A stretch of DNA of 64,000 nucleotides. It comes from Candidatus Pelagibacter communis. Its GTDB lineage: Bacteria > Pseudomonadota > Alphaproteobacteria > Pelagibacterales > Pelagibacteraceae. The stretch is taken from NCBI RefSeq assembly GCF_001180185.1, contig NZ_CVSS01000044.1:18540-82539 (forward strand), given 5' to 3'. The notes under the pieces were generated by a model. It saw nothing but the letters and a program-made list of their open reading frames with translations. It was not told the DNA's origin and made no database searches. Below, one piece after another: positions 1 to 9,438 of the stretch (position 1 is the first letter of the stretch; every line of letters starts with the position of its first letter). Position numbers and translations under genes: made by a program.

Positions 1-144
1 TTGACAGTAATATTGATATCACACAGGTTTTCGGTTTTAAAAAAATGTGATGAAATATTGTTGATTGAAAATGGTAAAATTAAATTTAAAGGGGAATTTA
101 AAAATTTACAAAAAAAGATGAAAGTAACTAACTTAAAAATATAA
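1..144 (+). CDS. ABC exporter ATP-binding domain, C-terminal fragment
   Basis: Frame 1 is open from the window edge and ends in TAA at 142-144. The 47 visible residues begin LTVILISHRFSVLKKCDEIL and continue with LIENGKIKFKG. This is the end of an ABC nucleotide-binding domain: the switch histidine lies in SHRFS, followed by the usual LIENGKI..G strand. The HR(L/F)S form is typical of exporters with fused membrane and ATPase domains, such as the MsbA and PglK families. Next to glycosyltransferases it is probably a lipid-linked glycan flippase, but only the tail is visible, so the substrate is inferred. Confidence 0.6.
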   Translation: MTVILISHRFSVLKKCDEILLIENGKIKFKGEFKNLQKKMKVTNLKI

Positions 145-174
145 AAAGGTAAATAAATTATTCTTTAATACTCT

Positions 175-825
175 ATGATTATTGAATTTATCGGATTACC
201 AGGATCAGGTAAAAGTTATATTTCAAAAAAACTTATTTATTCATTAAAAAAAAATAAGAAGGAAATTATTTTTGAAAATAAACTGAAAATTAATAAAATT
301 ATTAAGATTTACCTCTTTTTAAAATTTTGTTTAAAGAATCTAGGTTTATGTTTAGTTTTTACTATTATTCATTTAAGCAACAAAACATTAGATAAAAATA
401 AAAAAAATTTACATTTTTATTGGATTGTAAGAGAAATTATTGCATTTGAGTATTGTAATAAGTTTGGAAAAGTTCTGATAAGATCAGAGGGATTTCACCA
501 AAGATTTTTGTTTTATTTAATAAATATTGGTAAAACTAAAATTAGTAACTCAGAAATGATTCTACTTAAACTTATACCTATACCTGACAAGATTGTAATG
601 ATTTCTATTTCAAAAAATAAAAGTATATTTTTAACAAAAAAAAGGAAAAAAGGTTTTAAATATGACGCTAACTCATTAAATAAGATTAATCATACTATAA
701 AAATTTTAAAACAAATTAAAAAATTTTTTTTAGAAAATCATAAATTTAAGTTGATATATCTAAAAGATCTAAAAAATGAAAAGTTATTAATTAAAAATTT
801 GAGGAGCTATATTTTTAATTTTTAA
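175..825 (+). CDS. P-loop kinase-like protein of unknown function in the polysaccharide island
   Basis: The 216-residue protein opens with a clear Walker A motif, GLPGSGKS, at residues 7-14. This resembles nucleotide, shikimate or adenylylsulfate kinase folds. I see no strong second motif that fixes a substrate. The rest is lysine- and isoleucine-rich, with hydrophobic stretches near residues 45-65. It lies just after the ABC exporter tail and overlaps the convergent WecA-like gene by 11 bases at its end. A role in modifying or activating a sugar or lipid precursor is a guess from position. Existence is likely; function is unassigned. Confidence 0.6.
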   Translation: MIIEFIGLPGSGKSYISKKLIYSLKKNKKEIIFENKLKINKIIKIYLFLKFCLKNLGLCLVFTIIHLSNKTLDKNKKNLHFYWIVREIIAFEYCNKFGKVLIRSEGFHQRFLFYLINIGKTKISNSEMILLKLIPIPDKIVMISISKNKSIFLTKKRKKGFKYDANSLNKINHTIKILKQIKKFFLENHKFKLIYLKDLKNEKLLIKNLRSYIFNF

Positions 826-1762
826 TTGTATAATTCAGGGAAAAGTAAGTCTTTACATAAACAATTATATTTAAAATTATTATCATAAGTAAAATTTGAG
901 TGTTGTTTATAAAATTTAATGAAAATAAAAAGATTAATGCATTATACATTAGTATAATTAATCCAGCTACGTTATTAGACAAAGATTCACTTTTAATTAA
1001 CTTAATTTTTATTTTCTCATAAATTAGCTGATGAAGATGTTTAAAGTCAGGTTTTAAGGGAGAGATATTTATTTGTTTTTTTCTTAATATCGAAAAAAGA
1101 TTTTCAAAGACCGGATACCACAGTAAAACTGCAAAAAATAAGGGAGAAATAAATTTATTTTCATTAGAAAATTGAATTATAAATATTCCAATAACAAAAC
1201 TATAGATATAAGCACCAGAGTCTCCAGAAACAATTTTACCAGTAAAATTTAATATAAAAATAATTGTCAGAGTAGAGATCATAAAATATAAAAAATAAAA
1301 ATTAATTTTCAAATCAAGATTTAGACTTAAAATAAGCAATACCAACAACACTAAAAGGTAATATCCAATTAAATTTAAATTTACACCGTCAATAAAATTT
1401 GAACCATTAATTAAAACAATCAAACAAAAACTTGAGAAAAAAATATTAATATTATTATATCTTAATAATTCATCTAAAATAATAATTTTAGTTGAATTAA
1501 TATAAATTTCACATGATATCACTGTAAGAATAATTATAAACAATTGGATTAAAAATCTTATTATTGGTGATGAAAGCTTATTTTTATCTGATAGCAAACC
1601 TAAGCTATACATTAAAAAACCAAATAAAGTAATTTTTGATAAATTGTAAAAAATAAGAATTCCAATAAAAAAAATTGTTCCACCTAGAAAATAAATTTTT
1701 TTGGATCTAGTAATCTGTTTATGTTCTTGATAGTTTTCTTTTTCTAAAAAAAAATTAATCAA
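815..1762 (-). CDS. Polyprenyl-phosphate glycosyl-1-phosphate transferase (WecA/MraY family)
   Basis: This 315-residue protein has many membrane segments. It carries recognisable family signatures: NFIDGVN near residues 122-128, SGDSGAY near 179-185 (the GDSG loop) and HLHQL near 242-246 (the HxH motif). Family members start polysaccharide assembly by moving a sugar phosphate onto undecaprenyl phosphate at the inner membrane. Oddly, the first metal-binding site, normally DD, reads SD at residues 58-59 (LGLLSDKNKLS). It is the last gene of a minus-strand run with fcl, gmd and two glycosyltransferases. The sugar donor cannot be told from sequence. Confidence 0.8.
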   Translation of the reverse strand: MINFFLEKENYQEHKQITRSKKIYFLGGTIFFIGILIFYNLSKITLFGFLMYSLGLLSDKNKLSSPIIRFLIQLFIIILTVISCEIYINSTKIIILDELLRYNNINIFFSSFCLIVLINGSNFIDGVNLNLIGYYLLVLLVLLILSLNLDLKINFYFLYFMISTLTIIFILNFTGKIVSGDSGAYIYSFVIGIFIIQFSNENKFISPLFFAVLLWYPVFENLFSILRKKQINISPLKPDFKHLHQLIYEKIKIKLIKSESLSNNVAGLIILMYNALIFLFSLNFINNTQILLMIIILNIIVYVKTYFSLNYTIKN

Positions 1763-1772
1763 TTTATTACAT

Positions 1773-2741
1773 CTATCTGTTGGCTCTTTTTACTTTTTGA
1801 TATCTCTTAGAAATAACTTTTTCAAGACCCTCTTTCAATTTAATTTTTGGAGACCAACCTAATTTTCTCATCAATCTAGAATCTAGGTTTTTTTTATATG
1901 TACCATCAGGAAATTGCTTGTTAAACAAAATTTTTCCCTTAAAATTAATTATTTTTGAGATTAGATTTGCCAAATTTTTAATTGAAATATTTTGACCTGT
2001 CCCCACATTTAATAGTGGTAATTCACTATCAAATATTTTCTTTAATTTTTTTTTTGAAATTTTTAAACTTACATAAATCGCATTGGACAAATCATCCACG
2101 TGTAAAAATTCTCTTAATGGTTTTCCAGTTCCTAAAACCTCAACATCTTTTCTATTTCGTTTAGCTTTAAGAAATTTGGTTATCAGTCCTGGTATCACAT
2201 GACCAGTCTTCTCTTGAAAATTATCATTTGTCCCATAAATATTTGTTGGCATTAAACAAATAATATCTTTACCGTATTGAGAGTAAATAAATTGCGAAAG
2301 CTTAATTCCTGCAATCTTAGCTAATGCATAAGCTTCATTTGTTTTTTCAAGTTTTCCATTAAGTAAATTATTTTCTTTAATAGGAGTCTTGGAATATTTT
2401 GGATAAATGCAGGATGATCCCAAAAATATTGTTCTTTTCAAATTATATTTATTTGCACAAGTTAAAAGATTATTTTGTATCTGTAAATTCTCTAATAAAA
2501 ATTCAGTAGGGTATTTTGAATTTGCCATAATTCCTCCTACACGAGCAGCACAAATAATTAAAAATTCTATCTTTTTTTTTTTAAAAAACTTGTCTACATT
2601 ATGATAATTTCTCAAATCAAGATTTCTTTTATTCTCTATTATTAAATTAGAGTAATTTTTCTTTTTTAATAATCCTAGTACAGAGGAACCAACTAATCCA
2701 TTATGTCCAGCAATAAAAATTCTAGATTTTTTTTTAATCAT
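1773..2741 (-). CDS. fcl: GDP-L-fucose synthase
   Basis: The 322-residue protein is an extended short-chain dehydrogenase. It has a Rossmann motif, GHNGLVG, at residues 12-18, an SSCIYP segment near 109-114 and the catalytic pair Y138/K142 in YALAK. In this family the enzyme epimerises and reduces GDP-4-keto-6-deoxymannose to GDP-L-fucose using NADPH. It follows gmd, which makes that substrate, and their reading frames overlap by 8 bases, which strongly supports the pairing. Length is normal. An alternative is a closely related GDP-sugar reductase giving another 6-deoxyhexose. Confidence 0.9.
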   Translation of the reverse strand: MIKKKSRIFIAGHNGLVGSSVLGLLKKKNYSNLIIENKRNLDLRNYHNVDKFFKKKKIEFLIICAARVGGIMANSKYPTEFLLENLQIQNNLLTCANKYNLKRTIFLGSSCIYPKYSKTPIKENNLLNGKLEKTNEAYALAKIAGIKLSQFIYSQYGKDIICLMPTNIYGTNDNFQEKTGHVIPGLITKFLKAKRNRKDVEVLGTGKPLREFLHVDDLSNAIYVSLKISKKKLKKIFDSELPLLNVGTGQNISIKNLANLISKIINFKGKILFNKQFPDGTYKKNLDSRLMRKLGWSPKIKLKEGLEKVISKRYQKVKRANR

Positions 2742-3801
2742 TATTTAATAATAGCGAATCTTTTTTTGCTAAACTCATATCATGATTAAGCATGTCTCTT
2801 ATTAATGATTTGAAATTATATTTAGGTTTAAATTTTAATTCTTTAAAAGCTTTCTTACTGTCACCTATAAGATAATCTACCTCTGAAGGTCTAAAATATC
2901 TTTTATCAATCTTTATTAAAGTTGATCTTTTATTTTTATTAATTAATATCGCTCTTTCATTTAAGCCTTTACCTACCCAAATTATTTTAAAACCAATTTG
3001 CTTACACGCCTCGTTAACAAAATCTTTTACAGAATAAGATTTTCCACTTGATATTACGTAATCATCAGGCTTTCTTTGTTGTAAAATTTTCCACTGCATC
3101 TCAACATAATCAATTGCGTGACCCCAATCTCTTTTTGCATATAGATTTCCCAAAAAAAGTGTTTTTTCTAAACCATAGAATTTTCTTGCTAAGAACCTCG
3201 TTATTTTTTTTGTTACAAAAGTTTCACCTCTTCTTGGACTCTCGTGATTAAATAATATACCGGTTGATGCAAATATATCGTAACTTTCTCTATAAATCTT
3301 AGTTATCCAATGAGAAAATAATTTTGAGGCACCATAAGGAGATTTTGGATAAAAATTGGAATTTTCATTAAATGATTTATCAAATTTTTTACCAAATAAT
3401 TCAGATGTACTAGCTTGATAAAACTTAATGTTTTTTAATTTAAGGAATCTTATAGCTTCAAGAATTCTTAAAGTTCCTAGCCCAGTTACCTCAGCAGTAT
3501 ACTCGGGGTTTTCAAAAGATACACCAACATGACTTTGAGCACCCAAGTTATATATTTCATTAGGTTTTATCTGAGATATCAAATTATAAATTGTATTAGA
3601 GTCTGTTAAGTCTCCATAATGTAAAAAAAAATTAGTTTTATAATGAGGATCAATATACAGATGATCTATTCTGCCAGTGTTAAATGATGAGGACTTACGA
3701 ATAATTCCGTGAACTATATATTTTTTTTTTAGCAAAAGTTCAGCTAAGTAAGATCCATCTTGACCAGTTACTCCTGTAATTAACGCTATTTTTTTTTTCA
3801 T
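2734..3801 (-). CDS. gmd: GDP-mannose 4,6-dehydratase
   Basis: The 355-residue protein matches the family closely. It has a GVTGQDGSYLAELL cofactor loop from residue 10, an STSELFG active-site segment near 131-137 and Y156/K160 in YGASK. A conserved RRGETFVTKKI region also fits. It converts GDP-mannose to GDP-4-keto-6-deoxymannose in the cytoplasm, the first step to GDP-fucose, GDP-rhamnose or GDP-perosamine. The overlapping downstream fcl points to fucose. Its start overlaps the upstream glycosyltransferase stop by 4 bases, so translation is probably coupled. Confidence 0.95.
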   Translation of the reverse strand: MKKKIALITGVTGQDGSYLAELLLKKKYIVHGIIRKSSSFNTGRIDHLYIDPHYKTNFFLHYGDLTDSNTIYNLISQIKPNEIYNLGAQSHVGVSFENPEYTAEVTGLGTLRILEAIRFLKLKNIKFYQASTSELFGKKFDKSFNENSNFYPKSPYGASKLFSHWITKIYRESYDIFASTGILFNHESPRRGETFVTKKITRFLARKFYGLEKTLFLGNLYAKRDWGHAIDYVEMQWKILQQRKPDDYVISSGKSYSVKDFVNEACKQIGFKIIWVGKGLNERAILINKNKRSTLIKIDKRYFRPSEVDYLIGDSKKAFKELKFKPKYNFKSLIRDMLNHDMSLAKKDSLLLNND

Positions 3802-4553
3802 TTATAAATTTTCACTTTTTTTCTTATAGCATTAAATGAAAGATTCAATAAACAAATCAATGAAGTTATAATTTTTTTTCTTTCAGATAGATAATAAACA
3901 TTAAACCCATCTAAAATTTTTTGAAAAAACGAACTCGATAAAGAATTATTTAATTGTCTCCACTTTGTTAGTTTTTGATTGAATCCTTTAATGATAACAC
4001 CTTTTTTTGACAACTTAAGCCATAAAGAATAATCCTCTTTAGTCTTAAAATTATTAAACTTATTTTTCAATATCAATGATCTTTTTATTATTACGGTTGA
4101 GAGACCAATATCACAAGAATTTAACAAATCAGAGTATGTTAAATTCTCTTTAACCCTGAACTCTCCAATTAATTTATCATTTTTATTGATTATAGAGTAG
4201 GAAGTATGTGAAAATTCTAAATTATTTTTTTTCATAAAATTTATTTGTTTTTCTAATTTTTTTTTATTCCAGAGATCATCAGCATCAATAAATGCAATAT
4301 ATTTACCTTTAGATTTTTTAATACCCTTATTTCTTGAGAGACCCGCACCTAAATTTTTTCTATTTAATATAATTTTAATATTTTTAAAGATTGATAATTT
4401 TTTTTTTAACTTTTTTAGTTCTGTTAGATCTTCATCATCATAAACTATAATGATCTCTTTTTTTTTATAAGTCTGTTTTAAAACAGAATTAATTGTTTTA
4501 TCAAAATATTTTTGTTTTTTAAAATATGGAATAATAATTGAAACAGATCTCAT
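3798..4553 (-). CDS. Glycosyltransferase family 2
   Basis: The 251-residue protein has a GT-A fold. It shows the N-terminal SIIIPYFKK strand, then a YDDEDLTE nucleotide-binding segment and the metal-binding FIDADDLW motif at residues 89-95. It lacks long C-terminal membrane helices. It should transfer a nucleotide-activated sugar to a growing lipid-linked glycan on the cytoplasmic side. It is coupled by short overlaps to gmd downstream and a GT-B glycosyltransferase upstream. Donor and acceptor are not predictable. Confidence 0.88.
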   Translation of the reverse strand: MRSVSIIIPYFKKQKYFDKTINSVLKQTYKKKEIIIVYDDEDLTELKKLKKKLSIFKNIKIILNRKNLGAGLSRNKGIKKSKGKYIAFIDADDLWNKKKLEKQINFMKKNNLEFSHTSYSIINKNDKLIGEFRVKENLTYSDLLNSCDIGLSTVIIKRSLILKNKFNNFKTKEDYSLWLKLSKKGVIIKGFNQKLTKWRQLNNSLSSSFFQKILDGFNVYYLSERKKIITSLICLLNLSFNAIRKKVKIYK

Positions 4554-5707
4554 TTGTAATCGTAATAAAGTATTTCTTTTAATCTTAAATAGTGAGAAAA
4601 AATCGTAAAATTTTTGGCCTTTTTTTTGGCAAATAAAATTTTTTTTTTAATTTCCTCTTGTTTACTCTGATTAAATTCTATTAACTTATCTAAAAATTCT
4701 TTTTCTGAATTATTATTAAATAAAAAACCACCTTTTCCATAATCTAGAATTTCAGTTGGTCCATTTTTGCAATTACTAGAAATAATTGGAATATTACAAT
4801 AGGCATTTTCTATCAATACAAATCCAGGATCTTCCCAAAGAGAAGGTAATAAAAAACATTTTGATTTATTTATAAATGGAAAAATATTTTTTTGATAATT
4901 GATGATTGAGATATTGTTATTTAATTTTTTTTGAAAAATAAAATCTTTTAATTCACTTTCTTTTTCTCCCTCACCGATTAAAACCAATTTAGATTTATTT
5001 TCAATTTCCAATAATTTTGAAAAAACTTTTAATAAAAACAGAAAATTTTTTTGTTTTGTAAATCTACCAATTGCTAAAAAATAATTTTTTTCATTTTTTA
5101 TGACGATATTTTCTTTTTTATATTTATTTATTAACTTTACATTTATTATTGGATCAAACAAAACTACAATTTTATCAGGTTTGCAAAAATTATATTTTAG
5201 GAGGTCATTTCTAGTTTCTTCAGTCGGGCATGTAATAAGAAAAACTTTTTTTAAAACAATTTTCCAGAATAATTTTCTTAAAAAATTCATTTTTGGAAGC
5301 CCTGAAACTCTTAAAATCATTTTTGTTTTAAGATTTAAAATATAATTTAAAACAAGAGGCAAAGATGTGATTAAATGAATTATTACGTAGTCAGGTTTTT
5401 CAATTTGTATGAGTTTTTTTAAAGGAAAAAAACATTTAATGAATATTTTTATGAAATTTAATCTTGTATTAAAGTATCCAGTTTTTTGTTCAAAAAATTG
5501 ATGATTGTTTAATTTTATATAGCCGATATTTGATTTTTTTATCTCATCAAAATATTCTGACCACTCCCCAGAAGCATCGATTATTTTTGTCTTTATTTTA
5601 TTTTTTGAATATTTTTCCAAACTAAAAGCTGAATTTATAACTGCTCTTATTGTTGCAACTTTGCTTGTAAATGGCGCCCAATAGTAGACTTTCAAATTTT
5701 TGTTCAT
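4550..5707 (-). CDS. Glycosyltransferase family 4 (GT-B fold)
   Basis: This 385-residue protein shows the C-terminal GT4 signature: FLAIGRFTKQKN near the start of the second domain, then LLPSLWEDPGFVLIENAYCNIPIISSNCKNGP with the donor-binding E-x7-E type region. It is the first gene of the minus-strand run leading to gmd and fcl. A divergent sugar-dehydrogenase-like gene starts about 105 bases upstream, so that gap should hold promoters for both directions. Specific donor unknown. Confidence 0.88.
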   Translation of the reverse strand: MNKNLKVYYWAPFTSKVATIRAVINSAFSLEKYSKNKIKTKIIDASGEWSEYFDEIKKSNIGYIKLNNHQFFEQKTGYFNTRLNFIKIFIKCFFPLKKLIQIEKPDYVIIHLITSLPLVLNYILNLKTKMILRVSGLPKMNFLRKLFWKIVLKKVFLITCPTEETRNDLLKYNFCKPDKIVVLFDPIINVKLINKYKKENIVIKNEKNYFLAIGRFTKQKNFLFLLKVFSKLLEIENKSKLVLIGEGEKESELKDFIFQKKLNNNISIINYQKNIFPFINKSKCFLLPSLWEDPGFVLIENAYCNIPIISSNCKNGPTEILDYGKGGFLFNNNSEKEFLDKLIEFNQSKQEEIKKKILFAKKKAKNFTIFSHYLRLKEILYYDYK

Positions 5708-5812
5708 TTTTTATGAGTATCAATAATTTAAAATTTATACACTTAATTTAAAAAATTGTAATTAAACAATTTCTGATTTAATTAATTTATGTTAATTCTT
5801 TAATCTAATTAA

Positions 5813-7183
5813 ATGAAAAAAATTATAACAATATTAATTTTATTTTTTATCTTATTTTTTGGTTCAATATATTTCATAAAATATAACGTCGAGAATAATA
5901 CAAGCCTTTTCTATAAGTATAAAAGAATGATGCCTAAAAGTCTTAAAACAGATATAAGAAATTTTTTAACAAAATTAAATAATATCTATATTTATAATAT
6001 AGAAGAGTTTGAATTTGAAAAAAGAACCTCTAATAATTTGTCTAATATAGATTTTGAGCAAAAGGAGATAATTTTATATACAAATTCTAAACTAATTTTC
6101 ACTGGACCTAGAGCCTATCTATCCTCAAATGAGAAAAACTTTTTTTTAATCACAGGCACAGGAATTATGATGCACTTACCGATTGTCGATTTATTGAGTA
6201 AAAATGATAAGTTGGGTTTTGAAAAAATTGAAACCAATATAGAAGAGTTTACCTCTAACTATAAGACAGGACTTTCGACTTACTCGCAAACTTCATTTAT
6301 AAAAAATTTGTTTATAAAAGATAATCAAATGTTTGTTTCTCTAGTTATTAAAGAGAATGATGCTTGCTTTAAACACTCAATATTAAGTGGAGAAATTAAT
6401 TTAGATAAAATTAATTTTGAAGAATTTCTTACGATTAATGAATGTAGAATTTTTTATAGTAATTATGTTGGAGGAAATTTAATAGATTATAAGGATAATA
6501 AGTTACTTTATACAATTGGAGATTGGTCAATTTGTGAAGATTTAAGGTGGTTGGCGAATGGAAAAGAATTTTGTAGGAAAAATAATGCCCAAAATATGAA
6601 CAGTTTTCTGGGTAAGATTTATGAAATAGACTTAAAAACAAAAGAACTCAAAATTATCTCAATTGGACACGATAATCCCCAAGGAATTTTATATGATAAA
6701 GATAATGACATAATTTTTTCAACAGAACACGGCCCTATGGGAGGTGATGAACTTAATATGAATGTTAATCCAACAACAAGCGATATAAAAAATTATGGTT
6801 ATCCAATATCTTCTTATGGAGAACATTATGGATATCCCAACGAGGAGGTAATGTTTAAATATGAAGAAGCGCCATTTTATAAATCTCACGAAGATTATGG
6901 TTTTGTTGAACCTATAGATTATTTTGTTCCTTCAATAGGTATTTCAGATTTAACTTTAGTAAAAGATAAACTTTATGTAACAAGTTTAGGTGCTAACATT
7001 GATGAAGGTGACTTATCATTATATGAGTATGAACTAAGTTCAGATCATAAAAAAATAAATTCAAAAAAAAGATATAAGATTTATGAAAGGATTAGAGATA
7101 TTCATCAAATAGATGAGTACTTGGTTTTATTTCTTGAAACTACAGGCACGATTGCAATATATAAGCCTAGTATGACAGAATAA
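5813..7183 (+). CDS. Membrane-anchored PQQ-type sugar dehydrogenase-like beta-propeller (GSDH family)
   Basis: The 456-residue protein starts with one hydrophobic helix (residues 4-22), a signal or anchor that places it in the periplasm. It then carries the glucose/sorbosone dehydrogenase signatures GHDNPQG at 285-291 and TEHGPMGGDELN at 304-315, a NYGYP segment, and RIRDIHQ near the end. Family members such as YliI are soluble aldose dehydrogenases binding PQQ and calcium. The N-terminal half is highly divergent, so activity is uncertain. A paralogue with the same layout lies at 57481-58737. Its place between glycosyltransferases suggests a surface-sugar role, but this is inference. Confidence 0.75.
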   Translation: MKKIITILILFFILFFGSIYFIKYNVENNTSLFYKYKRMMPKSLKTDIRNFLTKLNNIYIYNIEEFEFEKRTSNNLSNIDFEQKEIILYTNSKLIFTGPRAYLSSNEKNFFLITGTGIMMHLPIVDLLSKNDKLGFEKIETNIEEFTSNYKTGLSTYSQTSFIKNLFIKDNQMFVSLVIKENDACFKHSILSGEINLDKINFEEFLTINECRIFYSNYVGGNLIDYKDNKLLYTIGDWSICEDLRWLANGKEFCRKNNAQNMNSFLGKIYEIDLKTKELKIISIGHDNPQGILYDKDNDIIFSTEHGPMGGDELNMNVNPTTSDIKNYGYPISSYGEHYGYPNEEVMFKYEEAPFYKSHEDYGFVEPIDYFVPSIGISDLTLVKDKLYVTSLGANIDEGDLSLYEYELSSDHKKINSKKRYKIYERIRDIHQIDEYLVLFLETTGTIAIYKPSMTE

Positions 7184-7232
7184 TTAAATAAAGATTCATG
7201 TTATTAAAAGTGTGGTTATCAATTAGTTTTAA

Positions 7233-8120
7233 ATGAATAAAAAAATTAAACTTTTAGTTTGTATTTGTACTCAAAATAGAAAAAAAAAATTAGGTAGATT
7301 ACTAAAAAGTTTAAACAATCTTTTAAAAATAAATGATATATATTTAAACATTATAGTTGTCGAAAATGAACTTAAGTCTAGGCTTAATAAAAGTAAATTT
7401 TTCTATAGAAATGTTAGATCAATAAAATTTTTTTTAGAAGAAAATATAGGAATTTCTTTTGCAAGAAACAGATGTCTTCATGAAGCTAGCAAAATTAATT
7501 TCGATTATATGGTCTTTTTTGATGATGATTGTATTGTTGATAAACGTTGGTTGATTGAAAATTTGAATTTTATCAAAGAATATAATTGCGATATAATTAC
7601 CGGACCTCATCAATCTAAAAATAATCTTTATATTAACCTTATAGAAAGAAAGTTTGAAAGAGGAAAAAGCCTAAATTGGGCATCGACAAATAATGTTATT
7701 TTTAAAAAAAATCTATTAAATAAAGAAAAACCAAAGTTTGATTTAAATATTCAAAAAATTGGAGGGGAAGATCAACTATTTTTTATGGAATTGAAAAAAA
7801 AGGGATATAAAATATTATGGAACAATCTATCAATAGTTTATGAAGAAAGTTCAAAAAAAAGAAATAATTTTATTTGGTTTATAAAAAGATCTTTTGGTTA
7901 TGGGTGCTCATCATTTTATATTTATAAAAATTTGTTTAAAAAGACTTATTTTTTTATCCTGATAATTTCCATATTTTATAATTTTTTAAAAATGATAATT
8001 AATTGTTTACGATTACCTTTCAGCCCTAAAAGTTCAATTTTAAAAATTTTTCATTTGATCTTTAAAATATTTGGTATTTTGTCAGTTACATTTTTTTCAT
8101 ATGAGATAAAGAGGTATTAA
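7233..8120 (+). CDS. Glycosyltransferase family 2 with C-terminal membrane segment
   Basis: The 295-residue protein has a GT-A domain: a CICTQNRKKKL start, ENIGISFARN near 70-79, a DDD metal triad at residues 97-99 and a GGEDQLFF motif near 178-185. The family's catalytic base often lies in the last of these. The final 70 residues contain hydrophobic stretches likely to hold it at the inner membrane. It follows the sugar-dehydrogenase-like gene by 49 bases on the same strand. Donor and acceptor unknown. Confidence 0.85.
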   Translation: MNKKIKLLVCICTQNRKKKLGRLLKSLNNLLKINDIYLNIIVVENELKSRLNKSKFFYRNVRSIKFFLEENIGISFARNRCLHEASKINFDYMVFFDDDCIVDKRWLIENLNFIKEYNCDIITGPHQSKNNLYINLIERKFERGKSLNWASTNNVIFKKNLLNKEKPKFDLNIQKIGGEDQLFFMELKKKGYKILWNNLSIVYEESSKKRNNFIWFIKRSFGYGCSSFYIYKNLFKKTYFFILIISIFYNFLKMIINCLRLPFSPKSSILKIFHLIFKIFGILSVTFFSYEIKRY

Positions 8121-8134
8121 AATAAAAATGAATT

Positions 8135-9376
8135 TCATTTATTTTTAGAAATCATAATTCCATAATTTAACCAAAAAAAAGTTGCACCATATGTTGTAAA
8201 AAAACTTCCACTTGGAATTAGGGGGGCAATTGACATAAGAATAAATAACATGCTTGCTAGAGAATAAAAATTTCCTTTTTGAAAATAATTTTTTATGCTG
8301 TAGTAAAAACTAAATAAGATAAAGATAATAAAACTAGAATATCCAAAAATTCCTGTCTCAGATAAAAATTCTAAATGAACTTGGTGAGGATGTGTAGTAT
8401 TGAGATATTTACTTACTGACAAATTTTCGTTAGTATATTTTTGTTTTTGTGACTCTATTCTGAAATTTTTTAATCCAACTCCAAATAATTTATTTTCTTT
8501 AAAAACACTATAACCTTTATCATAAATGTTAAAATATATGTTGTTTTTGGTAATGTAATCAATATCAAGTTTTATAAATGGCTCTAAAAATTGATTATAA
8601 AATCTATATTTAAGATTGATATTAAAACTCATTATACCAAATATGATTATTATGAATGAGAATAAAAATATTAATTTTTTATACCATAAATTTTTATTAA
8701 CAATGAATACAAACAAAATAATCATACTTAAAACTCTTAAAAAATTACCTCTTTCTCCTATGAGTAATGAGATAATTAGAAAAAAAGTTAAAGTTAATAA
8801 TAATATTTTTTGAGATTTGTATTTTTGATAGATATAAACTGCAACTATTAAAAAAAATGCACTGAAATAATGTCCTATAATTAATTCTTGATTTAGAAAT
8901 CCCGCCAATCTTCCTGGCATATATGATTTATACCCTAAAGTATTAAAACCAGTGATGTATTCAAAAATTAAATCAATTATAACAACTGCTAATATGAGAG
9001 ACCAAGTTTTTATTATTATATTTTTGTAAAACTCATTTTTAAGTTCAAAGCAATATTTAAAAGCTAGAGCTAAAATTAAAAATCTTATAAATCCAACAGC
9101 TCTAGAAATGCTATTTTCAAAATTTAAACTAAATATTAGATTTAGTAGAAGTGAAAACCAAAATAACAATAATAAGATAAAATATTTATCACTAAATAAA
9201 TTTATCACTTTTTTTTTTAGGAGTATTAATAAGTATAACAAGGAAATTATCAATAAATTTAGATTTACTATGGCACTTCCAGTAAGTAATGAAATTGGTA
9301 AAATTGATAAAAAAAATGTCAGATAGGCCGATAATTTATCATCTTGATAAAATTTTAAATTTGATATGAAATTCAT
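8135..9376 (-). CDS. O-antigen ligase / polymerase family membrane protein (Wzy_C)
   Basis: The 413-residue protein is hydrophobic throughout, with about ten or more membrane helices. It has a large soluble loop after residue 250 that contains GVGLKNF and then HPHQVHLEFLSETGIFG. The latter is the signature of the WaaL/Wzy superfamily, which ligates or polymerises lipid-linked glycans on the periplasmic face. It converges with the upstream glycosyltransferase (14-base gap) and diverges from the epimerase gene. Ligase and polymerase cannot be separated on sequence alone. Confidence 0.82.
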   Translation of the reverse strand: MNFISNLKFYQDDKLSAYLTFFLSILPISLLTGSAIVNLNLLIISLLYLLILLKKKVINLFSDKYFILLLLFWFSLLLNLIFSLNFENSISRAVGFIRFLILALAFKYCFELKNEFYKNIIIKTWSLILAVVIIDLIFEYITGFNTLGYKSYMPGRLAGFLNQELIIGHYFSAFFLIVAVYIYQKYKSQKILLLTLTFFLIISLLIGERGNFLRVLSMIILFVFIVNKNLWYKKLIFLFSFIIIIFGIMSFNINLKYRFYNQFLEPFIKLDIDYITKNNIYFNIYDKGYSVFKENKLFGVGLKNFRIESQKQKYTNENLSVSKYLNTTHPHQVHLEFLSETGIFGYSSFIIFILFSFYYSIKNYFQKGNFYSLASMLFILMSIAPLIPSGSFFTTYGATFFWLNYGIMISKNK

Positions 9377-9438
9377 AAAAAATATTGTTATCTTTTATAA
9401 ATGATGTAATCAACATCAAATTAAAGATAATCAATTAA

